A DNA stretch of 64,000 nucleotides, from assembly GCA_034401795.1 (NCBI GenBank), contig CM067372.1, positions 20,251,722 through 20,315,721 on the forward strand. Direction: 5' to 3'. This DNA is from Chaetoderma sp. LZ-2023a. Taxonomy: Eukaryota; Mollusca; Caudofoveata; Chaetodermatida; Chaetodermatidae. Under the pieces are notes generated by a model. That model was not told where the DNA came from. It did no database searches and saw only the letters and a list, made by a program, of their open reading frames with translations. The position numbers were made by a program, and so were the translations under genes. Shown piece after piece: positions 12,185 to 22,994 of the stretch (positions are counted from its first letter, which is position 1; each line of letters opens with the position of its first letter).

Positions 12185-13088
12185 CTATAAATAAGCACAA
12201 ACCTACAATAAGCAAGTGGAACGAGACACGGATGGAAGGCAGACAATTAATTTTCAAATAATTTGACCATAAATTAACTGTAACCCTCCCGCACCCCACC
12301 GGCAACGTTACAGCAGATCGCATTGATTATGATTACAAGAACGAAGCGGGCATAAATACACCCATAAATTGATCCTCCAGGATGTATAACGGAACCAGGA
12401 ATCATATCGCATAGCATTCGGGGTATATTTACCAATCAATATAAATTATACTCCTAACGAAAGCCAAAACGATATTTGAAGAAACAACAAAATATAAACA
12501 AACTGCTGTAGCGCACGGTAAAACCGCAGACCACACATCTAATCAAGAATTTTGAAACCACCGATCACTGAAAACACATCGTGATAACACACAAAACTTG
12601 AACATTCCAAAGTTTTCTGGTACCATTTTTAGTACGCAGCACCCAGAACAAGATGCGCGAATTAATGAAAAAAATTTCTTCACATAAACATCCGAGCACC
12701 ACGGGTGTGACGTCACCCGCTCGGATCTTACTGAGAACGACGTCAGCCGATATTCGTGTTACAAATACCGTAGCAAACACCTATTTTCATATCTGCCGAT
12801 CACCTGTTGGGGTTAAAGAAGGCGACCATCCGGCATATCTCGTTGTTAACACACGTCCCAGATTCTTTGGGGTCAGAAATTGGAACATGCGACACAAACA
12901 AAATTTAGAGACCTAAGTCTTTTAACTATGGAATAATAAGGAAATATACGACCTGGTTATCATCGGCGGTATCCATATTATCCAATTATCCTTGCAAAAG
13001 AGTCACTAGCTATCACAATCACAGTTACACAGACTTAGATTTTATTTCTCAATATTTCCACTGCAAAAAGCATGTATAGCTCTTGTTG
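12185..13088 (-). promoter_or_regulatory. DIRS copy A 5' leader
   Basis: Non-coding leader between the 5' ITR and gag. It holds a perfect CRE-type palindrome TGACGTCA at 12708-12715 and a second ACGTCA about 20 bp further. Next to gag, the minus strand reads CTTATTTATAG/GCCAAGCC, a candidate 3' splice acceptor at 12184/12185 that is conserved in all copies. Confidence 0.55.
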
Positions 13089-13258
13089 CTATGCAAACAA
13101 GAATGAGCTCTATGGTAGACGGGTACTCGGCAGTTGGGAGCCGAGTACCCGGTTCCAAGGAGTCGGTAAAGCTTTCTAAGTCTATAGTCCTAGAGCCAGC
13201 TGTCAGGGCCAGCTGTATATCAGAAGTAACAGAATGGTGAGTATTGATCGAAGGAGAA
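13089..13258 (-). repeat. DIRS copy A 5' inverted terminal repeat
   Basis: Pairs with 6315-6472. It includes the GGGTACTCGG hairpin and ends GTAACAGAATGGTGAGTATT, then GATCGAAGGAGAA. Confidence 0.9.
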
Positions 13259-13392
13259 ATGGGTGTGGCATAGCTAGAAATGTGGGTGGCATAGCTAGAA
13301 ATGGGCGTGGTATAGATAAAAATTGGCGTGGCATAGATAGAAATGGGGGTGGCATAGATAGAACTGGGCGTGGCATAGATAGAAATGGGCGT
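13258..13392. repeat. 21 bp minisatellite next to the DIRS end
   Basis: About six units of GGCATAGATAGAAATGGGCGT with GTGGGTGGC and TGGGGGT variants. It begins exactly at the DIRS copy A boundary. Confidence 0.85.
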
Positions 13393-13535
13393 ACACAGCC
13401 AGACATGGCTCCCTCCATTGTGTGTAAGCCGAAGGAAATGCCAGCAATATAACAGTACCTTTTGTGACAACGATGCAACACTTTCCCAGCAAATATGTGA
13501 TATCTATATGCTTCAAAGATCTTTGTACCATGACA

Positions 13536-13912
13536 TCACTGAAACAAGGTCACATACAGAAACAAGGTCACATACTGAAACAAGGTCACATACAGAAACA
13601 AGGTCACATACATGTACACATACATAAACAAGGTCACACAGAAACAATGTCACATACATGTACACATAGAGAAACAAGGTCACATACATGTACACATACA
13701 TAAACAAGGTCATATACAGAAACAAGGTCACATACATGTACACATACATAAACAAGGTCACATACATAAACAAGGTCACATACATGTACACATAGAGAAA
13801 CAAGGTCACATACATGTACACATACATAAACAAGGTCACATACAGAAGCAAGGTCAAATACATGTACACATAGAGAAACAAGGTCACATACATGTACAAA
13901 TACAGAGTTAAC
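13536..13912. repeat. compound 17/31 bp minisatellite
   Basis: Units built from GAAACAAGGTCACATAC, alternating with a longer form that adds ATGTACACATACATA or ATGTACACATAGA. The long open frames on both strands (repeating HIHVHIEKQG or VYVCVHVCDL) are products of the periodicity. Confidence 0.93.
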
Positions 13913-14576
13913 TATAGGAATGATTTTAACCATTATTGTTATGGCGTCTCAGAAATCAAGGAAACCAAACATCACATGACATGTGATATGCCAAACATCA
14001 AATGAATGAAATTGGCAACATCACAGCCTGTGACATATTCGCTGTCATTAACACTTTCACTGACAAATGCCTGAAAAACTATATTCTTTACAACATAACA
14101 CTTATTCTGGTGAATATTTTGAAATTAATTTGATTGAAAGCAGTAAGGCAGCAATGGCCTCCAGTTTCATTAAATTATTTTAAGCGATTCTGTATGTTAT
14201 TCTGTTTACGAGAACCTTGAGTTTTGTATTAAAAAGTCAATTTTCACCCAAAATCTTGGACCTATAAAGCTGAATTCTTCAAAAGGCACATATCATAACT
14301 GAGGCATTTACCAAGTTTCATTAAAATATCTGAAGCGGTTCTGTATATGCTGTTTACAAGATATTGTGGACAGACAGATGAAAGGGTGCAGTGATAACTA
14401 TAAAACGTACTGTTGAACATTTTGAACATACTTGGATTGGAAGATATTGTTGCCTTAGGCAATGTCTTCCAATCCAATTATGTTCAAAATAATAAACAAA
14501 ACATTTCTTACTAACTAACATATTTCTGTTTTACTTTTGGAAACTTGTTTACTTATTTCTGAGCTGTACATTATGA
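13913..14576. other. low-copy spacer with a palindromic element
   Basis: AT-rich, with no gene seen. It contains a half copy of the hairpin family near 14110-14155 (GAATATTTTGAAATTAATTT) and a full member at 14411-14500. Confidence 0.5.
14411..14500. repeat. palindromic element (TGTTGAA family)
   Basis: TGTTGAACATTTTGAACATA begins the left arm. TTGGATTGGAAGA (14432-14444) pairs with TCTTCCAATCCAA (14465-14477), and TTGCC-TTA-GGCAA sits at the tip. The whole segment would fold into one long hairpin in RNA or single-stranded DNA. Confidence 0.8.
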
Positions 14577-15872
14577 CATCAGAACCTCGAGTGATGTGTC
14601 ACATGTCTCTATTTATGCATGAACCTCGAGTGATGTGTCACATGTCTCTATTTATGCATGAACCTCGAGTGATGTGTCACATGTCTCTATTTATGTATGA
14701 ACCTCGAGTGATGTGTTACATGTCTCTATTTATGTATGAACCCCGAGTGATGTGTCACATGTCTCTATTTATGTATGAACGCCGAGTGATGTGTCACATG
14801 TCTCTATTTATGTATTTGTCACCACATTTATATCTGTGTGATGTGTCACATGTCTCTATTTATGTAGGAACCTCGAGTGATGTGTCACATGTCTATATTT
14901 ATGTATTTGTCACCACATGTATATCTGTGTGGTGTGTAACAGGTCTCTATGTATTTGTCACCACATGTATATCTGTGTGGTGTGTCACATGTCTCTATTT
15001 ATGTATGAACCTCGAGTGATGTGTCACATGTCTCTATGTATTTGTCACCACATGTATATCTGTGTGGTGTGTCACATGTCTCTATTTATGTATTTGTCAC
15101 CACATTTATATCTGTGTGATGTGTCACATGTCTCTATTTATGTATGAACCTCGAGTGGTGTGTCACATGTTTCTATTTATGTATTTGTCACTACATGTAT
15201 ATCTTTGTGATGTGTCACATGTCTCTATTTCTGTATTTGTCACCACATGTATATCTGTGTGGTGTGTCACATGTCTCTATTTATGTATGAACCATGAGTG
15301 ATGTGTCACATGTCTCTATTTATGTATTTGTCACCACATTTATATCTGTGTGGTGTGTCACATGTCTCTATTTATGTATTTGTCACCACATTCATATCTG
15401 TGTGATGTGTCACATGTCTCTATTTATGTATGAACCTCGAGTGATGTGTCACATGTCTCTATGTATTTGTCACCACATGTATATCTGTGTGATGTGTCAC
15501 ACGTCTCTATTTCTGTATTTGTCACCACATGTATATCTGTGTGGTGTGTCACATGTCTCTATTTATGTATGAACCTCGAGTGATGTGTCACATGTCTCTA
15601 TTTATGTATTTGTCACCACATTTATATCTGTGTGGTGTGTCACATGTCTCTATTTATGTATTTGTCACCACATTCATATCTGTGTGATGTGTCACATGTC
15701 TCTATTTATGTATGAACCTCGAGTGATGTGTCACATGTCTCTATGTATTTGTCACCACATGTATATCTGTGTGATGTGTCACATGTCTCTATTTATGCAT
15801 TTGTCACCACATGTATATCTTGTGTGATGTGTCACATGTCTCTATTTCTGTATTTGTCACCACATTTATATC
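14577..15872. repeat. composite 39/52 bp minisatellite
   Basis: Two alternating units share a TGTGTCACATGTCTCTATTT core. The 39 bp form continues with ATGTATGAACCTCGAGTGA; the 52 bp form continues with TTGTCACCACATGTATATCT. The pattern of 39 and 52 bp units itself repeats (compare 15294-15572 with 15585-15827). Not coding. Confidence 0.95.
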
Positions 15873-15900
15873 TGTGGTAATACGGGCCAATGGTCAAGTA

Positions 15901-16048
15901 CATCATCAATACTATGTAAACTAACAAATAGTCCTCCTAGGCCAATAATCAATGCAGGCATTCTCATAAGGGTCCATCATCAATACTATGTAAACTAACA
16001 AATAGTCCTCCTAGGCCAATAATCAATGCAGGCATTCTCATAAGAGTC
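15901..16048. repeat. 74 bp direct duplication
   Basis: Two nearly identical 74 bp copies (CATCATCAATACTATGTAAA...CATAAGRGTC), starting at 15901 and 15975. They lie between two satellite arrays. Confidence 0.93.
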
Positions 16049-16195
16049 CTTTTGAGGGTGTATACCCCCAAAATGCAACTTGGGACTTCCAAAACTAGTG
16101 GTAGTGGGTCCCATTGGACCCCTGAAAATCTTGTAAGATTAGTAATTATTGATTAGCTTTGTAGGTTTTTGCACTAAAATCCCCACAAAATATAT

Positions 16196-19100
16196 CATGG
16201 GACCCCCATAATTCATAGCCATGAGTCGATGATACCACAGATAGCATGGGACCCCCATAATACATAGCCACGAGTCGATGATACCACGGGACCACCATAA
16301 TTCATAGCCATGAGTCGATGATACCGCATATAGCATGGGACCCCCATAATTCATAGCCATGAGTCCATGATACCGCATATAGCATCGGACCCCCATAATT
16401 CATAGCCATGAGTCGATGATACCACAGATAGCATGGGACCCCCATAATTCATAGCCATGAGTCCATGATACCACAGAGAGCATGGGACCCCCATAATTCA
16501 TAGCCATGAGTCCATGATACCACAGATAGCATGGGACCCCCATAATTCATAGCCATGCGTCGATGATACCGCATATAGCATGGGACCCCCATAATTCATA
16601 GCCGTGAGTCCATGATACCGCATATAGCATGGGACCCCCATAATTCATAGCCATGAGTCCATGATACCGCATATAGCATGGGACCCCCATAATTCATAGC
16701 CGTGAGTCCATGATACCACAGATAGCATGGGACCCCCCATAATTCATAGCCATGAGTCGATGATACCACAGATAGCATGGGACCCCCATAATTCATAGCC
16801 ATGAGTCGATGATACCGCATATAGCATGGGACGCCCATAATTCATAGCCATGAGTCGATGATACCACAGATAGCATGGGACCCCCATAATTCATAGCCAT
16901 GAGTCGATGATACCGCATATAGCATGGGACCCCCATAATTCATAGCCGTGAGTCGATGATACCGCATATAGCATGGGACCCCCATAATTCATAGCCATGA
17001 GTCGATGATACCGCATATAGCATGGGACCCCCATAATTCATAGCCATGAGTCGATGATACCACAGATAGCATGGGACCCCCATAATTCATAGCCATGAGT
17101 CGATGATACCGCATATAGCATGGGACCCCCATAATTCATAGCCGTGAGTCGATGATACCGCATATAGCATGGGACCCCCATAATTCATAGCCATGAGTCG
17201 ATGATACCGCATATAGCATGGGACCCCCATAATTCATAGCCATGAGTCGATGATACCACAGATAGCATGGGACCCCCATAATTCATAGCCATGAGTCGAT
17301 GATACCGCATATAGCATGGGACCCCCATAATTCATAGCCATGAGTCGATGATACCACAGATAGCATGGGACCCCCATAATTCATAGCCATGAGTCGATGA
17401 TACCGCATATAGCATGGGACCCCCATAATTCATAGCCGTGAGTCGATGATACCGCATATAGTATGGGACCCCCATAATTCATAGCCATGAGTCGATGATA
17501 CCGCATATAGCATGGGACCCCCATAATTCATAGCCATGAGTCGATGATACCGCATATAGCATGGGACCCCATAATTCATAGCCATGAGTCGATGATACCG
17601 CATATAGCATGGGACCCCCATAATTCATAGCCATGAGTCGATGATACCACAGATAGCATGGGACCCCCATAATTCATAGCCGTGAGTCGATGATACCGCA
17701 TATAGCATGGGACCCCCATAATTCATAGCCGTGAGTCGATGATACCGCATATAGCATGGGACCCCCCTAATTCATAGCCGTGAGTCCATAATACCACAGA
17801 TAGCATGGGACCCCCATAATTCATAGCCATGAGTCGATGATACCACAGATAGCATGGGACCCCCATAATTCATAGCCATGAGTCGATGATACCACAGATA
17901 GCATGGGACCCCCATAATTCATAGCCATGAGTCGATGATACCGCATATAGCATGGGACCCCATAATTCATAGCCGTGAGTCGATGATACCGCATATAGCA
18001 TGGGACCCCCATAATTCATAGCCATGAGTCCATGATACCGCATATAGCATGGGACCCCCATAATTCATAGCCATGAGTCGATGATACCACAGATAGCATG
18101 GGACCCCCATAATTCATAGCCATGAGTCCATGATACCACAGAGAGCATGGGACCCCCATAATTCATAGCCATGAGTCCATGATACCACAGATAGCATGGC
18201 ACCCCCATAATTCATAGCCATGCGTCGATGATACCGCATATAGCATGGGACCCCCATAATTCATAGCCGTGAGTCCATGATACCGCATATAGCATGGGAC
18301 CCCCATAATTCATAGCCATGAGTCCATGATACCGCATATAGCATGGGACCCCCATAATTCATAGCCGTGAGTCCATGATACCACAGATAGCATGGGACCC
18401 CCCATAATTCATAGCCATGAGTCCATGATACCACAGATAGCATGGGACCCCCATAATTCATAGCCATGAGTCGATGATACCGCATATAGCATGGGACCCC
18501 CATAATTCATAGCCATGAGTCGATGATACCACAGATAGCATGGGACCCCCATAATTCATAGCCATGAGTCGATGATACCGTATATAGCATGGGACCCCCA
18601 TAATTCATAGCCGTGAGTCGATGATACCGCATATAGCATGGGACCCCCATAATTCATAGCCATGAGTCGATGATACCGCATATAGCATGGGACCCCCATA
18701 ATTCATAGCCATGAGTCGATGATACCACAGATAGCATGGGACCCCCATAATTCATAGCCATGAGTCGATGATACCGCATATAGCATGGGACCCCCATAAT
18801 TCATAGCCGTGAGTCGATGATACCGCATATAGCATGGGACCCCCATAATTCATAGCCATGAGTCGATGATACCGCATATAGCATGGGAGCCCCATAATTC
18901 ATAGCCATGAGTCGATGATACCACAGATAGCATGGGACCCCCATAATTCATAGCCATGAGTCGATGATACCGCATATAGCATGGGACCCCCATAATTCAT
19001 AGCCGTGAGTCCATGATACCACAGATAGCATGGGACCCCCCATAATTCATAGCCATGAGTCGATGATACCACAGATAGCATGGGACCCCCATAATTCATA

Positions 19101-22100
19101 GCCATGAGTCGATGATACCGCATATAGCATGGGACGCCCATAATTCATAGCCATGAGTCGATGATACCACAGATAGCATGGGACCCCCATAATTCATAGC
19201 CATGAGTCGATGATACCGCATATAGCATGGGACCCCCATAATTCATAGCCGTGAGTCGATGATACCGCATATAGCATGGGACCCCCATAATTCATAGCCA
19301 TGAGTCGATGATACCGCATATAGCATGGGACCCCCATAATTCATAGCCATGAGTCGATGATACCACAGATAGCATGGGACCCCCATAATTCATAGCCATG
19401 AGTCGATGATACCGCATATAGCATGGGACCCCCATAATTCATAGCCGTGAGTCGATGATACCGCATATAGCATGGGACCCCCATAATTCATAGCCATGAG
19501 TCGATGATACCGCATATAGCATGGGACCCCCATAATTCATAGCCATGAGTCGATGATACCACAGATAGCATGGGACCCCCATAATTCATAGCCATGAGTC
19601 GATGATACCGCATATAGCATGGGACCCCCATAATTCATAGCCATGAGTCGATGATACCACAGATAGCATGGGACCCCCATAATTCATAGCCATGAGTCGA
19701 TGATACCGCATATAGCATGGGACCCCCATAATTCATAGCCGTGAGTCGATGATACCGCATATAGTATGGGACCCCCATAATTCATAGCCATGAGTCGATG
19801 ATACCGCATATAGCATGGGACCCCCATAATTCATAGCCATGAGTCGATGATACCGCATATAGCATGGGACCCCATAATTCATAGCCATGAGTCGATGATA
19901 CCGCATATAGCATGGGACCCCCATAATTCATAGCCATGAGTCGATGATACCACAGATAGCATGGGACCCCCATAATTCATAGCCGTGAGTCGATGATACC
20001 GCATATAGCATGGGACCCCCATAATTCATAGCCGTGAGTCGATGATACCGCATATAGCATGGGACCCCCCTAATTCATAGCCGTGAGTCCATAATACCAC
20101 AGATAGCATGGGACCCCCATAATTCATAGCCATGAGTCGATGATACCACAGATAGCATGGGACCCCCATAATTCATAGCCATGAGTCGATGATACCACAG
20201 ATAGCATGGGACCCCCATAATTCATAGCCATGAGTCGATGATACCGCATATAGCATGGGACCCCATAATTCATAGCCGTGAGTCGATGATACCGCATATA
20301 GCATGGGACCCCCATAATTCATAGCCATGAGTCCATGATACCGCATATAGCATGGGACCCCCATAATTCATAGCCATGAGTCGATGATACCACAGATAGC
20401 ATGGGACCCCCATAATTCATAGCCATGAGTCCATGATACCACAGAGAGCATGGGACCCCCATAATTCATAGCCATGAGTCCATGATACCACAGATAGCAT
20501 GGCACCCCCATAATTCATAGCCATGCGTCGATGATACCGCATATAGCATGGGACCCCCATAATTCATAGCCGTGAGTCCATGATACCGCATATAGCATGG
20601 GACCCCCATAATTCATAGCCATGAGTCCATGATACCGCATATAGCATGGGACCCCCATAATTCATAGCCGTGAGTCCATGATACCACAGATAGCATGGGA
20701 CCCCCCATAATTCATAGCCATGAGTCCATGATACCACAGATAGCATGGGACCCCCATAATTCATAGCCATGAGTCGATGATACCGCATATAGCATGGGAC
20801 CCCCATAATTCATAGCCATGAGTCGATGATACCACAGATAGCATGGGACCCCCATAATTCATAGCCATGAGTCGATGATACCGTATATAGCATGGGACCC
20901 CCATAATTCATAGCCGTGAGTCGATGATACCGCATATAGCATGGGACCCCCATAATTCATAGCCATGAGTCGATGATACCGCATATAGCATGGGACCCCC
21001 ATAATTCATAGCCATGAGTCGATGATACCACAGATAGCATGGGACCCCCATAATTCATAGCCATGAGTCGATGATACCGCATATAGCATGGGACCCCCAT
21101 AATTCATAGCCGTGAGTCGATGATACCGCATATAGCATGGGACCCCCATAATTCATAGCCATGAGTCGATGATACCGCATATAGCATGGGAGCCCCATAA
21201 TTCATAGCCATGAGTCGATGATACCACAGATAGCATGGGACCCCCGTAATTCATAGCCATGAGTCGATGATACCGCATATAGCATGGGACCCCCATAATT
21301 CATAGCCATGAGTCGATGATACCACAGATAGCATGGGACCCCCATAATTCATAGCCATGAGTCGATGATACCGCATATAGCATGGGACCCCCATAATTCA
21401 TAGCCATGAGTCGATGATACCGCATATAGCATGGGACCCCATAATTCATAGCCATGAGTCGATGATACCGCATATAGCATGGGACCCCCATAATTCATAG
21501 CCATGAGTCGATGATACCACAGATAGCATGGGACCCCCATAATTCATAGCCGTGAGTCGATGATACCGCATATAGCATGGGACCCCCATAATTCATAGCC
21601 GTGATTCGATGATACCGCATATAGCATGGGACCCCCCTAATTCATAGCCGTGAGTCCATAATACCACAGATAGCATGGGACCCCCATAATTCATAGCCAT
21701 GAGTCGATGATACCACAGATAGCATGGGACCCCCATAATTCATAGCCATGAGTCGATGATACCACAGATAGCATGGGACCCCCATAATTCATAGCCATGA
21801 GTCGATGATACCGCATATAGCATGGGACCCCCATAATTCATAGCCGTGAGTCGATGATACCGCATATAGCATGGGACCCCCATAATTCATAGCCATGAGT
21901 CGATGATACCGCATATAGCATGGGACCCCCATAATTCATAGCCATGAGTCGATGATACTGCATATAGCATGGGACCCCCATAATTCATAGCCATGAGTCG
22001 ATGATACCACAGATAGCATGGGACCCCCATAATTCATAGCCGTGAGTCGATGATACCGCATATAGCATGGGACCCCCATAATTCATAGCCGTGAGTCCAT

Positions 22101-22107
22101 AATACCG
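16196..22107. repeat. 49 bp satellite, about 120 copies, with a 2303 bp higher-order repeat
   Basis: The unit is CATGGGACCCCCATAATTCA, then TAGCCATGAGTCGATGATAC and CGCATATAG. Sub-variants include ACAGATAG for GCATATAG, CCGTGAG for CCATGAG, and TCCATGA for TCGATGA. Rare marker variants recur exactly 2303 bp (47 units) apart: GTATGGG at 17461 and 19764, GGCACCCCC at 18198 and 20501, GGGACGCCC near 16829 and 19132, GGAGCCCC near 18887 and 21190. This shows duplication of a block of about 47 units. Minus-strand open frames of 63-85 codons (MGVPCYMRYH...) are by-products. Confidence 0.97.
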
Positions 22108-22143
22108 TCTAATTTTAGAGTGGATCAGAAACAATGTATTGGA

Positions 22144-22337
22144 ATGCAGGAAATGTCAATTTCCCTTTCTCCGAGATCTAACAATACTCACCATTCTGTT
22201 ACTTCTGATATACAGCTGGCCTTGACAGCGGCTCTAGGATTATAGACTTGGAAAGCTTTACCGACTCCTGGGAACCGGGTACCCGGCTCCCAACTGCCGA
22301 GTACCCGTTTACCATAGAGCTCATATTGTTTGCATAG
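22144..22337 (-). repeat. DIRS copy B 3' inverted terminal repeat
   Basis: Complete outer end, complementary to 29049-29218 over the shared part. Contains the GGGTACCCGG / CCGAGTACCC hairpin (one mismatch). Confidence 0.92.
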
Positions 22338-22392
22338 CCACCAAACAAGAGAAAACTATGGCTTGCCTCCGTGGGGCTGGGAGGCTGGGTCC

Positions 22393-22483
22393 GTAACAGA
22401 ATGGTGAGTATTGTTAGATCTCGGAGAAAGGGAAATTGACATTTCCTGCATTCTCCTTCGATCAATACTCACCATTCTGTTAC
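22393..22483 (-). repeat. DIRS copy B internal complementary region
   Basis: Starts GTAACAGAATGGTGAGTATT and ends AATACTCACCATTCTGTTAC. Its middle, GACATTTCCTGCATTCTCCT, is the exact junction of this copy's own left end (AGGAAATGTC) and right end (AGGAGAA). Confidence 0.93.
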
Positions 22484-22994
22484 TTCTGATATACACCAGA
22501 TTTGATCAGTAACCTGGTGGGAAGGGGCAAGCCATACATGCTAATTTTGCCCCTTGGAGAAAGATTTTAGACTTCAAACTTGACTAACGGAGACGTAAAA
22601 GGACCGTCAAGTTCACGGAACCGAATCACATTCGCGTCACAGCCCCCCTCCCCTTTTTCCTCCTAAGAAAAGGGAGAGAACTAACGAACATGTATCTCGC
22701 CTGAAAACACCAATATGCCAAGAGGGTTAACTACTCCCTGCATATCGCTTGTATTAGCCTGGGAATGAGCATGAATATATAAGATGAATGAACATGATAC
22801 ATATACATAATACAAAAAACTCTCACTTGTTGAATTACCTTATGATAACAGGACTTCAGACGTACCGCCTCCAACCATTCACCGGTTCGGCCATCAGTGA
22901 CACAATCTGGTTGACATCCTCTCGCTTGACCATGCCTGCTTTAGGTTCTTTTCTTACCAAAGTGAAAAAAGGGGAAAAGCAGTGTGGTCACTAA

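Larger units (their letters stand above)
6315..13258 (-). mobile_element. DIRS-like retrotransposon, copy A (nearly full length, defective)
   Basis: About 6.9 kb, coding on the minus strand. Order in coding direction: 5' ITR, leader, gag, RT-RNase H-MT-like, tyrosine recombinase, ICR, 3' ITR. The outermost roughly 45 bp of the 3' ITR (the AAATTTCAATTTCCCTTTCT side) is missing; homology starts at CAATGCTCACC. The right end is at GAAGGAGAA, directly against a 21 bp tandem repeat. No target duplication is visible, as expected for recombinase-mediated insertion. All three genes carry stops, frameshifts or deletions, so this copy is dead. Its ITR sequence type (GTCTACCAT, CTCCTTGGAACC) groups with copy C rather than with B and E. 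Confidence 0.93.

Noticed and set aside
13512-13933. Frames with VYVCVHVCDL repeats resembling membrane segments
   Set aside because: Antisense translation of a 17/31 bp minisatellite; hydrophobicity arises from the TAYATGTA composition.
14537-15827. Cys- and His-rich repeats (CHMSLFMYEPRVM) that look like a zinc-finger array
   Set aside because: Spacing follows the 39/52 bp DNA repeat; every frame shows similar periodic peptides and no C2H2 spacing is kept.
16139-21540. Series of 63-85 codon minus-strand frames (MGVPCYMRYH...)
   Set aside because: They are identical products of the 49 bp satellite, reappearing every few units as the frame rotates.
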